A DNA stretch of 64,000 nucleotides from Allocatelliglobosispora scoriae (lineage in GTDB: Bacteria; Actinomycetota; Actinomycetes; Mycobacteriales; Micromonosporaceae): the NCBI RefSeq assembly GCF_014204945.1, contig NZ_JACHMN010000002.1, forward strand, positions 3,495,001-3,559,000, given 5' to 3'. The notes under the pieces were generated by a model, which had not been told where the DNA came from, did not search any database, and worked only from the letters and a program-made list of their open reading frames with translations. The translations under genes were made by a program, and so were the position numbers. Shown one piece after another: positions 53,748 through 63,020 of the stretch (position 1 is the first letter of the stretch; every line of letters begins with the position of its first letter).

Positions 53748-54583
53748 GCGGTCGTCCGAAGGCGCTGGATCTCCCGGAGGTGCTTCATCGCCTCGTGGGA
53801 GGCGGAGCCGGGAGCAGCGGAGTAGAGCACCACCCGCTGGTCCCGGTCGGGGATGAGAAGGATCTGGCACTCGAACTCGATCGGCCCGACAATCGGGTGA
53901 TTCAGTCGCTTGGTCAGGTTTCGATGGGTAGCCACATCGTGCTCGGCCCATAACTCACCGAATTCGGGGCTGTCCCGCAGCAGCTCAGCCACGAGCTCCG
54001 GAATCGTCTCGTCGTCCGGGTAGCGTGCCACCGCCGTCCGCAGATCCGACACGAGCGTGCGGACAAACCTCGACTCCTGCTCATCGGTGAGATGCTTCGC
54101 CAGGTCCGGCGCCCGGAAGGTCCACCGGGCCACGTTGCGATTGCTCTCCGGCACGGTCGACAGGTCGCCGATGAAGCTCACCGCCAGCTCGTTCCAGGCG
54201 AGCACGTCGTACTTCGCGTCCAGCACGAACGCCGGCGTGTCGGTCAGGCTCGCCAGCAGGTGCAGCACCCCGTCCGGAACGTCGCGACGCGGCAGGCTCC
54301 GCGGCGGGACGACGCGGCCCGCCAGGTGGTGCAGGTGCGCCCGCTCGTCGATCGAGAGCATCAGCGCCCGGCCGAGGGACTGGAGGATCTGCCGCGACGG
54401 TCGCGGTCCGCGGGCCTGCTCCAGCCGCACGTAATACTCCACAGACATCCCCGCAAGCTCTGCGACCTCCTGTCGCCGCAATCCGGGGGTACGCCGTCTC
54501 GGCCCCTCCGGCAGCCCCACCTCGGCCGGCCTGACCCGTTCCCGGCGACTGCGCAGGAATGCGGCGAGCTCCTCGCGATTCAT
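53744..54583 (-). CDS. XRE family regulator with MmyB-like ligand-binding domain
   Basis: 279 residues. The HTH is at about 20-75 (RTPGLRRQEVAELAGMSVEYYVRLEQARGP), followed by the MmyB-like domain with AFVLDAKYDVLAWNELA and NHPIVGPIEFECQILLIPDRDQRVVLYSA. Such regulators usually control the divergent neighbour, here the SDR gene 100 bp away. Confidence 0.93.
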   Translation of the reverse strand: MNREELAAFLRSRRERVRPAEVGLPEGPRRRTPGLRRQEVAELAGMSVEYYVRLEQARGPRPSRQILQSLGRALMLSIDERAHLHHLAGRVVPPRSLPRRDVPDGVLHLLASLTDTPAFVLDAKYDVLAWNELAVSFIGDLSTVPESNRNVARWTFRAPDLAKHLTDEQESRFVRTLVSDLRTAVARYPDDETIPELVAELLRDSPEFGELWAEHDVATHRNLTKRLNHPIVGPIEFECQILLIPDRDQRVVLYSAAPGSASHEAMKHLREIQRLRTTA

Positions 54584-54683
54584 GGCTCCAGAGTGCCTCG
54601 CCGAAGCGGCACGGGGGAGGGACCGGCAGTACCCCTCTCCGGCGGGCCTTCCTGACACCCGTCCGTCCGGGCACGGTGAGGGC

Positions 54684-55490
54684 ATGACAAAGATCGCCCT
54701 CATCAGTGGGGCCAACAAGGGGATCGGGTTCGAGATCGCGCGTGGACTCCATGCGGCCGGGGTCACCGTGCTGATCGGGTCGCGTTCGGCGGAGCGAGGA
54801 GCTGCGGCAGTGGCCGCGGTGCTCGCGGATTCCGGTCCGGCCGCGGGACTCGGTGTGGTCGCAGGTTCCGGCATGGCCGTGCCGTCTGGCGGGATCGACA
54901 CCGTGCCCGGTGTTGCGGAGGTGCGGACCCTCGCTCTGGACGTGACGGATCCGGCCTCGATCGCGGCTGCGGTCGCGGAGATCGAGGCACGATATGGCGT
55001 CCTCGACATCCTCGTCAACAATGCCGGCGTCCTCGTGGTGGACGGATCCGGTGCTCCGAGCGAGACGACGGTCGAGACGATGCGGACCGTCTACGAGACC
55101 AACGTCTTCGGCGTCGTCGCGATGACCAATGCGATGCTGCCGCTCCTGCGCGCAGCACCCGCCGCCCGGATCGTCAACGTCTCCAGCGATCTCGGCTCAT
55201 TGACGTGGGCACTGGATCCGGCTCATCCGTACTGGCAGGCGCGACTGCTCGCCTACTCCTCGTCGAAGACGGCGCTCAACATGGTGACGGCCAACTACGC
55301 CAAGGAACTCTGGGATACGCCGATCAAGGTGAACGCGGCGAATCCGGGTTACTGCGCGACCGACCTCAACGCGCACAGCGGATGGCGTACGCCGGAGCAG
55401 GGTGCGCAGATCGCCATCCGACTGGCGCTGCTCGACGCGGACGGTCCGACCGGAGCTTTCCTGGAGGACGCCGGAACGCTGCCCTGGTGA
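54684..55490 (+). CDS. Short-chain dehydrogenase/reductase
   Basis: 268 residues. The Rossmann motif GANKGIGFEIARG, NNAGV, and the catalytic YSSSK (Tyr-x-x-x-Lys) with an upstream Ser in VNVSSDLGS are intact. A Gly/Pro-rich insertion of about 25 residues (AGLGVVAGSGMAVPSGGIDT) lies between strand 2 and the DVTD motif. It is probably repressed by the divergent XRE/MmyB regulator. Confidence 0.93.
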   Translation: MTKIALISGANKGIGFEIARGLHAAGVTVLIGSRSAERGAAAVAAVLADSGPAAGLGVVAGSGMAVPSGGIDTVPGVAEVRTLALDVTDPASIAAAVAEIEARYGVLDILVNNAGVLVVDGSGAPSETTVETMRTVYETNVFGVVAMTNAMLPLLRAAPAARIVNVSSDLGSLTWALDPAHPYWQARLLAYSSSKTALNMVTANYAKELWDTPIKVNAANPGYCATDLNAHSGWRTPEQGAQIAIRLALLDADGPTGAFLEDAGTLPW

Positions 55491-55509
55491 CCACAACGAC
55501 AACCGCGCC

Positions 55510-55525
55510 TGTTTCACGTGAAACA
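55510..55525. promoter_or_regulatory. parS site 1
   Basis: Exact TGTTTCACGTGAAACA between the convergent SDR and HIT-like genes. It is a ParB loading site. Confidence 0.95.
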
Positions 55526-55559
55526 GGCGCGGTGTCGTACGTAAGGTCGGGCTGCGAGA

Positions 55560-56174
55560 TCAGGTGTCGAACCGGTCCGGCGCCGTCCACACGATCTTCG
55601 GCGGCTGCGCGATAGCCGTACCACCGAAGTCCTCCAGCCACGCTGCGATGTGCGACAGGTCCTCGCGCCACTTCACCTCGTCGATCGGCGGCAGGATCTC
55701 GTCCCACATCGAGAGGAAGGAGCCGCGCAACTGCAGCTGTCCGTAGGGCCGGGCCATGAACCACACGTGCAGGTGCGCCCCACCGTCGCCCCAGCGGTTC
55801 ACGTGAACCCGGGCGATGTTGTCCAGGGATCGGATAGCCCGCTCGATGCGGACAGTCATGACGCCCAACTCCGCCGCGAGCAGGTTGGACAGGTCGCCGA
55901 GATCGAGGTGCGATCGCGGCTCCAAGAGCAGCACCATCGGCAGGCCCGTGGGACGGTCCATGGTGCGCACACGCCATCGCTCGTTGACCCAGACGTACTT
56001 GTCGTCCGTGGCCGCGCAGGCGGAGCAGTCGCTGGAGTCTTCACCGGACCGGGTCGGCTCCACAGCCACCGACGCGTCCAGGGACTTGACCTTCAGATCG
56101 CCCTCAAAGGGGAACGTGTCCCAACCGACAAAGGGCGGCAGGGGCAGGGAGGAGTTCGCGGGGGTGTTCGACAC
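55560..56174 (-). CDS. HIT-like domain protein
   Basis: 204 residues. The C-terminal half has GGAHLHVWFMARP, the HxHxx histidine signature of the HIT superfamily, within HVNRWGDGGAHLHVWF. A CxxC (DCSACAA) precedes it. Similar proteins occur next to parAB in related actinobacteria. The reaction is unknown; nucleotide hydrolysis or transfer is the family norm. Confidence 0.8.
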   Translation of the reverse strand: MSNTPANSSLPLPPFVGWDTFPFEGDLKVKSLDASVAVEPTRSGEDSSDCSACAATDDKYVWVNERWRVRTMDRPTGLPMVLLLEPRSHLDLGDLSNLLAAELGVMTVRIERAIRSLDNIARVHVNRWGDGGAHLHVWFMARPYGQLQLRGSFLSMWDEILPPIDEVKWREDLSHIAAWLEDFGGTAIAQPPKIVWTAPDRFDT

Positions 56175-56287
56175 CAGGGGAGATTATCGAAGCCTCGCCC
56201 TGGTGTCGCCCCCATGGCGACACGATCGTGCACCAAGCACCCGATCAGGCCAGATATTCGGAGATCAATACCACTGTGCGTGAGCGC

Positions 56288-56303
56288 AGTTTCACGTGAA
56301 ACC
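56288..56303. promoter_or_regulatory. parS site 2 (outer bases differ)
   Basis: The 14-bp core GTTTCACGTGAAAC is intact; the two outermost bases differ from consensus. Confidence 0.88.
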
Positions 56304-56307
56304 ACAC

Positions 56308-56622
56308 TATCCACAACCCCCAGGCCGAGCCTGTGGATAACTTTGTGGAAGAAACTAGGCACCAACGGATGAGGCTCCCCCCGTCACCCCCGATAGCGCC
56401 GATCGTTTGGCGCGGATCGCAGCGTGTTTTACGTGCTCACGATCGGCTTCGGAGCGTAATCGACGATTGACCGTGTCGGCTGTTTCACGTGAAACGGGGC
56501 TGGGGACATCCGCGCGAGATCTGTGGATAACTTAATCAATCATGTGGGTAACCTCGTGGATACTGTGCGTATTAGCAGGTCGGCGGCCATTCATCTGATC
56601 AATTTCCGCAGCCTGTGGATTA
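56308..56622. promoter_or_regulatory. Cluster of DnaA-box-like sequences
   Basis: Exact TGTGGATAA at 56332-56340 and 56522-56530, with near matches CTATCCACA (56308-56316), TGTGGGTAA (56543-56551) and TGTGGATTA (56614-56622). They surround parS sites 2 and 3. Their number exceeds chance expectation by eye, though no statistic was computed. Confidence 0.5.
56481..56496. promoter_or_regulatory. parS site 3
   Basis: TGTTTCACGTGAAACG, one base from consensus at the last position. Confidence 0.93.
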
Positions 56623-56719
56623 CGGTGGGGGAACAGGCCGCGATACCGAGGGTTTGAGGGGCCGGCTAGGTGCCTTGTCGAGGTCCTCGGCCGGGCCGAC
56701 ATCGGTACCGAGGAGCCCT

Positions 56720-56922
56720 CACCGGGCACCGGGCACCGGGCACCGGGCACCGGGCACCGGGCACCGGGCACCGGGCACCGGGCACCGGGCACCGGGCACC
56801 GGGCACCGGGCACCGGGCACCGGGCACCGGGCACCGGGCACCGGGCACCGGGCACCGGGCACCGGGCACCGGGCACCGGGCACCGGGCACCGGGCACCGG
56901 GCACCGGGCACCGGGCACCGGG
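56720..56922. repeat. 29 perfect tandem copies of CACCGGG
   Basis: A 203-bp array with no internal variation. The + strand presents GGG runs every 7 bases (G3-N4), which fits the G-quadruplex pattern many times over. The unit is not a multiple of three, so every frame reads a 7-residue Ala-Pro-Gly-Thr-Gly-His-Arg style repeat; these frames are not taken as genes. Confidence 0.95.
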
Positions 56923-57157
56923 CAGGAACTCAGATTCGACCTCGGAGTGACGGAGTGACCCGGTGTCGGCTCGCCAGAATCTCGGCGCGTTGATAGCGAT
57001 CGGTGTACTGCCGCTAGCGCCGAGACCGGACGGTACCCGTCGCAGCAACAAACCGAGCTCGACAACCGCGGTGAGGCTGACCTTCGACGCACGGCCGAGC
57101 GAGCGTTGAGGTTAGAACGACGCCCCTGATATCCGGCGCCTGTTGACCCTCAGTCTG

Positions 57158-57179
57158 GTCGCGACAGTCTTGTCGCGAC
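57158..57179. repeat. Short inverted repeat
   Basis: GTCGCGACA and TGTCGCGAC flank a 4-nt spacer, and each arm is itself nearly palindromic. There is no gene next to it; a regulator site or small hairpin is possible. Confidence 0.4.
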
Positions 57180-57925
57180 GCAGTTATCGAACGCGCCCCG
57201 GTCGAGGCGGCAGGGCATTGGATTCCTCACCGCTGCGGCTGAAGGCTGGATGGAACAGAAGAGTCCTGCCGTCGGCACTCGACGAAGTCGGTGCCTGCGT
57301 ATTCGGAGATACGTGGGGCGGCTGAGGGGAGCGCGGGGGGTGACAGCCCACACCTTCCTGGCGGTGGAGGTTCGACCGGGACGCATATTGGGTAACAGCC
57401 CAGCCGCCACGACATCGCGCAAGTCGGAAAGACAGCCAGCGCGTCGACCTTAAGAGCGGCGGTGTGCGCCCTCCGTCAGTCTTCCTGATCACGCGACTCG
57501 GATGCCCGGCTACCACAAGCTCGCGACGTAGCCAGAGCCAAACACGACGCTACAAACGGGTTGGCGATGTCCGCCCATCGCTTAGGCGAAGGACCGAATG
57601 GCCACGAGGCTATGCGGACGCCCAGTGCCGTTCCGCTGCCACGGGTGACGGTGTCAGATGTGGCCAACCGTCGGCTCCCGCTCCGCTCGGCCGGGCTCGT
57701 CGGTGCGCCTCATGGTTTGGTTGACTCACCTCTGATCAACCTGCTTCGGTTCAGAACCGATCACGGCTATGCCGAGTCAGACGCAAGAAGCCGGCGACAG
57801 ACGGCGTTCGGTGTCGAGCCATGCATACGCGGCTCCTCACTCCGACCCATCACTCGACCGTCCTGTCGGCAGGACGATGGCGAATCCGAGTCGACGGCTC
57901 GGCGTCAGCCAGAACCGATCTTCGC

Positions 57926-57941
57926 TGTTTCACGTGAAACA
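57926..57941. promoter_or_regulatory. parS site 4
   Basis: Exact 16-bp consensus, 18 bp upstream of the start of a GNAT gene. Confidence 0.95.
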
Positions 57942-57959
57942 GCGTCCTATGCTCTGGGG

Positions 57960-58469
57960 GTGATACGCCAGGCACACGTCGAAGACTCCGCCGCCATCGC
58001 TTCACTGAAGGTACGCGCTTGGCGGGCGGCGTATCCGGGGATCCTTCCTCAGGAGCGACTGGATGCACTGGATCCCGTGGGGGAGTCAGGTGACTGGGCA
58101 GAGTACATAGCCCTCATCCCCTCGACGCACCGACTGTGGGTATGCGAAGGGCCGGATGGCGTCATCGGCTTCTGTCGCACAGGGCCCGCCGAGGACGACC
58201 GCAATCTCGGTCCGGACGCCGCTGAGATCTACGGCTTGTACGTGGACCCGGATCACCTCGGTGAAGGATGGGGACACCGACTCTTCAGCCACGCGATCAG
58301 AGATCTCACCGATCGCGGACTCGCCCCGATCTGCGTCTACTACTACGAGTCCAACACGACGGCCCGACGCTTCTACGACCGAGCCGGGTTCGTCGCCGAC
58401 GGTGGTTACCGTCCCGACGAGGACGGACTCGGCATAGTCGAGGTACGCCTCGTCCGCCCCACCACGTAG
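57960..58469 (+). CDS. GNAT family N-acetyltransferase
   Basis: 169 residues from GTG (MIRQAHVEDSAAIASLKVRAWRAAYPGILP). Complete GNAT fold: YGLYVDPDHLGEGWGHRLFSHAI supplies the acetyl-CoA loop, and YYYESNTTARRFYDRAGF is the usual C-terminal motif. It is the only intact gene within the parS region between 56.2 and 62.0 kb. The ribosome site is weak. The substrate is unknown. Confidence 0.9.
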   Translation: MIRQAHVEDSAAIASLKVRAWRAAYPGILPQERLDALDPVGESGDWAEYIALIPSTHRLWVCEGPDGVIGFCRTGPAEDDRNLGPDAAEIYGLYVDPDHLGEGWGHRLFSHAIRDLTDRGLAPICVYYYESNTTARRFYDRAGFVADGGYRPDEDGLGIVEVRLVRPTT

Positions 58470-58620
58470 CGCCGTCAGCCACGGATCGCGCGGGCCGTTC
58501 CCCGAATCGCGATCCGGGGAACGGATACTTCGTGCGACGCTGGCTCGCACTCGGACTTCAACCGCTTCGGACACCGGTCCGCTATCAGCAATGTCGACAA
58601 CCACGGACACCGCATGGGCC

Positions 58621-59013
58621 TCAACGAAATTGCGGGCGCCCGTCCTCGCCGATCGGACAGGACGGATTGTGCGCGACTTCTCCGGCGTGCCCGCCCGGAT
58701 ACGCAAAGTATCCGGAGTAGCCACCCGACTCCATCGGCTGCGGATCCTTGGGCACAGTGGCACCCGCAGCGGCCGCAGTCACGACGGCCCCATCCGCATC
58801 CTCTTCGCTCTCGAGGTTGATGGCGATGGCGACTCCTCGGTACCCGGACGGCATCGACTCACGCATCGGCACACAGATCGTCACTCGATAGAGCGCGAGG
58901 ATCGCCCGGGCAGTCTGGAGAAGCTCACGCCGTCCGCAGTCGAAGCAGAGAGCGGCCACCCAAGTGCTCGACGGAAGTCGGTCGCGCGCTTAGATCCGCC
59001 ACGCCAGCGTCAC
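58621..59013 (-). pseudogene. Decayed VOC (glyoxalase/bleomycin-resistance-like) family gene
   Basis: Pieces of a VOC protein can be read in two frames. One frame gives TDFRRALGWPLSASTADGVSF near the N-terminus. Another gives RAILALYRV ... GYRGVAIAINLESEEDADGAVVTAA and SGGYSGYFAYPGGHAGEVAHNP, matching the family's GGYSGYFADPDGHLWEVAHNP. At least two frameshifts (near 59004 and 58915-58935) are needed to join them, and no start codon with a ribosome site is seen. Confidence 0.75.
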
Positions 59014-59170
59014 CAACTCAGCCTCGCCAGTCCTGCGGTCATATCAATCGCCGCGACCGCCGCCGCTATCGCCTCAACCGCGGCCGGTGCCAGACTCTTT
59101 CATCAAGGTCTCCCGAGTCGGAGACGAATCGAGCCCCCACGTCGGGCCGACAGCACCCGATGATCTTCGC

Positions 59171-59186
59171 TGTTTCACGTGAAACA
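59171..59186. promoter_or_regulatory. parS site 5
   Basis: Exact 16-bp consensus in non-coding sequence. Confidence 0.95.
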
Positions 59187-60434
59187 ATCCAAGATCCATG
59201 AAGCTAGAGCCTTGGCGCGACCGTGAATTGGCGGCTGGCAAAGCACACGGTGCCGCCGTGTGCGCCTTTGGACACAAGGCGACGAGCAACTCCGCCGGCA
59301 CCAATAGGACGGACACTCTAGCCCTTGGCGGTATCCCGCTCCCGCGGCTCAGGAGCGACACCGCGGCTATCAGATGGGCACCGTCTGCCTCTCGCGCCAG
59401 GTGCATGTGCCGGGATAACCGTGAGCGGCAGCGAACCAAAGTGGTCGGAGGCTGTCCGGCCGCCCCAACATCGACGGCACGGCCTCGATCGCCGGTGTGC
59501 CGCAGCACAACGCGATCGTCGTGGGAGACGGTGCCGCGAGATCGCACGAGTGCCGGTCGTCGTAGGCATTGCCATACGAAGCCCACGGCGTCGGCGCCTG
59601 GCCCCGATCGCACGAAGTCCGGATCGCACGGAATGCAGGGCGAACCGAAGGCCGCCGACCGCTCTCGAGCCTGCGGCCCGCTGAGCTTTGACGCTCCGAA
59701 ATCTAAGCATCCGGAGGTTCCCTCGATTGGAGGGTCGAGGGGGTTCATTACCCACATTGCGCATAACGCCAAGCCGACAACGGATCGTAGAACCAAGTAC
59801 CGCCAAGGGTCGGCCTCCGCCGTCTGGGGGTCGACGGGGTACACGCGACCGACCGCACCTACCGTCAGGCTCGGACTCCTCCCTACCGCCGAGGGCCGAT
59901 CTCCAGAGCCGGCCAGTGCGGCTACACCCACCCGGACCGCTCAGCCCCAAACTGGGCTGCCGTCGGCGGGCGGGCCGGGATCGTCACCAACGGCGGCAGC
60001 TGCGTCCTGCGGGTCCGCAGACCGAGGATCTGCGGACCCGAAACTCGAGAATGGCGATCAGCGCGATAGAGCCAGAGGCGATCAGCGCGGTAGAGCCAGC
60101 GGAAGGCAGCAGCGGGCTGGTCCCGGCGGCGAAGCGCAGCGATGCGGCGGACAAGCAAGGCGGTGGACCGAGAGCGGCGGACTATCAAGGCGGTGGACGG
60201 GGGATCGGAGGACCGGGGCCAAGACGGTCATCCGGGGTGGGGTGAGTGTCCACCGGCCAGTTGGGCGCGACCTTCCAGTAAGTCTCGACCGTTCGGAATC
60301 GGCGACGAACGTCGGGGGAGTTGTCGAGCTGCGGGACACCCTTCGGTCCACTCAAGCCGAAGTTAGAGGTGCTCTGCTTGACCGGCAAGTTGGTGGTGCT
60401 CTGCTGACCGGCTGCGGAAGGCACAGGCACCGCT

Positions 60435-60504
60435 AGCCACGAGCCACGAGCCACGAGCCACGAGCCACGAGCCACGAGCCACGAGCCACGAGCCACGAGC
60501 CACG
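60435..60504. repeat. 10 tandem copies of AGCCACG
   Basis: A perfect 70-bp array with the same 7-bp unit length as the array at 56720 but an unrelated unit. It is non-coding. Confidence 0.9.
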
Positions 60505-61808
60505 ACACGATAGCCGAGCCCATGGCACCGCACCTACGAATCCCGCGCCTCCCAAGTTCGGTAGCAAGAACTCCTCACCCACAATCGCGGCGCTGGGGAT
60601 TTAGCGGCACCGCATCGACCCGCGCTGCTGAGCGGTCCCGTAGCGCATCTTCACCCCAGGATTGGCGAGGCGCTCAACGTCGACAAGCGCTCCACGACCA
60701 CACCCGACGACGCCGTCGACCGCCCGAAGAAATTCGAAGCTGGCAGGCACACAACGGCCCTTCTCTGTGAAGCCCCAGATTGCTGCCGGCACACCCAAGC
60801 ACCCACACCCATCCACGCAGTCAGTGCTCACACAGCAATGAATGGGATCGCGGCAGCCCACCCCCACCCACCGGTTAACGCGGTCGACAGCGCATTGGCC
60901 GAGTACGTCGAAGGCGGGACGGGAGGCGGGTCGCCGAGGCAACGCCAACGTCGAACGCCTGGAATATTCGTTCCGGCTTACCCACGCCTCCCCGTGCACT
61001 GGAACGCAGGACGCATCGCTCGGGGCGCCGCAAGCTCGGTAGCGAAGCGAACCGCAGGGGAGTGGCAGAGGCAGATCTGCACCCCAAGCGTCAGGCCACG
61101 ACGAGCGTCCGAAGGCCCTAGCGAATCCGCTGAATCAGCGTCAGATGCGCAAGCAATCCAGACAGGCACGGCATGAACCCGCACCCGCCCGCTAAGCCGG
61201 ACCACCGCTTCCAGTCCACAACGACACAGGAGAGCAGACCGCCAAACCCCAACTGCGAGTCGAGCTCGAACGCCCAAGGCACCTTGCATCGACGCCAAGC
61301 CAGGGCCATCTGGCTGAGCCGAGCCGAATCGCCTCAGGCGCAAACTCTGGCTCCAGACCGGAGGACAGGGCCAGACCTCTCGAAGAGCCGATGACAGTCC
61401 CACCCGCGCACCGGGGCACCAAGCCGCCCGCCGCCCCACGGCTACCCACGCGCGACAGCCCCAAGCCTCACCGCGGTCTCCTAGCTTCCGCACGCAACGT
61501 GCCGTGGCCGCAAGACCGGCCAGGGCAGGCCCGATGACATCGTCACGCATCTCCTACTCATCGGGCCCAGACAGCAACCCTCCACACCGCCGCGGGCAGC
61601 GATCATCCGCTGACCGATCCGACGAACCCCAACGCCAACCTGTCGAAGAAGCGTCGCCAGACGCCATCAACCCGCCCGATAGGACAGCTACCCGCCATCA
61701 ACCCCGCCACAGGGGTCACCCAGTGCACCATCTCCACCAACCACGCCCCAGCGCCCCGCTAGACCCCTCAAATGCCATCCAGCCCTCAGACAGGCCAATC
61801 CACGACGA

Positions 61809-61824
61809 TGTTTCACGTGAAACA
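61809..61824. promoter_or_regulatory. parS site 6
   Basis: Exact 16-bp consensus, 150 bp beyond the parB stop. Confidence 0.95.
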
Positions 61825-61900
61825 CGCGTCCAACCCCGATCCGCGAGCGAAAGTCGGCCGAGAGCATTCACGGCGGCCCCATGCCCCCGCGGAACCGCCA

Positions 61901-61916
61901 AGTTTCACGTGAAACA
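61901..61916. promoter_or_regulatory. parS site 7
   Basis: AGTTTCACGTGAAACA, one base from consensus, 58 bp beyond the parB stop. Confidence 0.93.
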
Positions 61917-61973
61917 TCGGAGATCAAAAAAGGCCGCCCCTCCGCAAGGAGGGGCGGCCCGGAATGCCGGTGG

Positions 61974-63020
61974 CTACTGCTGTTGCTTGTCCACACCGAT
62001 GATCCCCACGATCCGCTCCAGGTCGTCGACCGTCGCGAACTCTATGGTGATCTTTCCCTTGCTCCGACCGATGTCGACCTTCACTCGCGTGTCGAATCGA
62101 TCCGCCAGCCGGTCGGCCAGGTCCGCCAGCGCGGGCGCGTGCGGCTTCGCTCGCCGCTTCGGCGCGGACTTGCTGGGGGACTCGTCGCTAGCCGAGAGAG
62201 TCACGAGCTCCTCGGTCGCGCGCACCGAGAGCCCTTCCGCAACGATACGGGTGGCGAGCTCCTCCTGCTTCGCGGAGTCGTCCAGGCCGAGGAGTGCGCG
62301 GGCATGTCCGGCGCTGAGTACGCCGGCCGCCACCCGACGCTGCACGGGAGCCGGCAGGTTCAGCAGTCGAATCGTGTTGGAGATCTGCGGACGGCTGCGC
62401 CCGATCTTCCGGGCCAGCTCCTCGTGCGTGGCGCCGAACTCCTCCAGCAGCTGCTGATAGGCGGCGGCTTCTTCGAGGGGGTTCAGCTGCGCGCGGTGGA
62501 TGTTCTCCAGCAGCGCGTCGCGCAGCATGGCGTCATCCTTGGTGTCCCGGATGATCGCCGGGATGAACTCCTTGCCGACCGCCTGGGCGGCCCGCCAGCG
62601 CCGCTCACCCATGACGAGTTCGAACTTGTCGCCGCCGAGGTCGCGTACGACGATGGGCTGCAGGAAGCCGACCTCCTGGATGGAGACCTTCAGCTCCTCC
62701 AGCTGCTCGTCGTCGAAGACCTGCCGGGGCTGCTTCGGGTTCGGCACGATCGAGTCGACCGGGATCTCGGCGAACCGAGCACCCGGGACCGGAGCGAGCT
62801 CGACGCTCGGCGCGGCGGGAACCGCCTGCGCCGGTACGACAGCCGCGAAGGGAACCGCCGGCTCGCTCGCATCGGTCGAGACCTCGGCCGTCGGGGGAGC
62901 GGCGATGTTGGCGCGGCTGAGCGGCGCCTCCTCAATGGTGTCGACGCTGCCCGGTGCGGGCCCGGTCGGGATCAGTGCACCGAGGCCACGACCAAGGCCG
63001 CCTCTGGGCTTCTGCTTCAT
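61974..63020 (-). CDS. parB: Chromosome partitioning protein ParB
   Basis: 348 residues. A flexible N-tail ([14 protein letters not shown], ParA-contacting) precedes the CTP-binding fold with GERRWRAA (from residue 138) and ENIHR (172-176). The [26 protein letters not shown] reads parS, and a C-terminal dimer domain ends the protein. It loads at parS and slides along DNA as a CTP clamp. It overlaps parA by 4 bp. Confidence 0.98.
   Translation of the reverse strand: MKQKPRGGLGRGLGALIPTGPAPGSVDTIEEAPLSRANIAAPPTAEVSTDASEPAVPFAAVVPAQAVPAAPSVELAPVPGARFAEIPVDSIVPNPKQPRQVFDDEQLEELKVSIQEVGFLQPIVVRDLGGDKFELVMGERRWRAAQAVGKEFIPAIIRDTKDDAMLRDALLENIHRAQLNPLEEAAAYQQLLEEFGATHEELARKIGRSRPQISNTIRLLNLPAPVQRRVAAGVLSAGHARALLGLDDSAKQEELATRIVAEGLSVRATEELVTLSASDESPSKSAPKRRAKPHAPALADLADRLADRFDTRVKVDIGRSKGKITIEFATVDDLERIVGIIGVDKQQQ

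Larger units (their letters stand above)
56175..57959. other. Gene-poor parS region, left part
   Basis: No convincing gene was found in these 1785 bp. Reading frames that stay open do so through the 7-bp repeat or by high GC and show no family resemblance. The stretch holds parS sites 2-4, DnaA-box-like sequences (56308-56622), the CACCGGG array and a GTCGCGACA inverted repeat at 57158-57179. Confidence 0.65.
58470..61973. other. Gene-poor parS region, right part
   Basis: 3.5 kb without an intact gene that I can support. It contains a decayed VOC gene (58621-59013), parS sites 5-7 and the AGCCACG array (60435-60504). Long open frames on both strands (for example about 59200-60436 on +) have no recognisable domain and odd, Arg/Pro/Ser-rich composition typical of non-coding high-GC DNA. 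Confidence 0.6.

Noticed and set aside
56425-56440. A parS-like TGTTTTACGTGCTCAC
   Set aside because: Five mismatches to the 16-bp consensus, mainly in one arm; unlikely to bind ParB.
56532-57092. Open frames reading Ala-Pro-Gly-type heptapeptide repeats through the CACCGGG array on both strands
   Set aside because: A 7-bp repeat without stops is open in all frames; no ribosome site, signal peptide or flanking domain supports a protein.
59198-60436. A 412-codon + strand frame and overlapping minus-strand frames between parS sites
   Set aside because: No recognisable domain, Arg/Pro/Ser/Thr-rich composition and no ribosome site; it also reads through the parS and repeat DNA.
60435-60504. A CRISPR array
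   Set aside because: Repeats are 7 bp and directly abutting with no spacers; no cas genes are in the window.
60601-60999. A minus-strand frame with SFEFLRAVDGVVGCGRGALVDVERLANPG that seemed gene-like
   Set aside because: No known family was recognised and the flanking residues are random in character; it may be a remnant but cannot be supported.
61504-62457. A 317-codon + strand frame at the end of parB
   Set aside because: It overlaps parB antisense and the parS sites; it has no domain.
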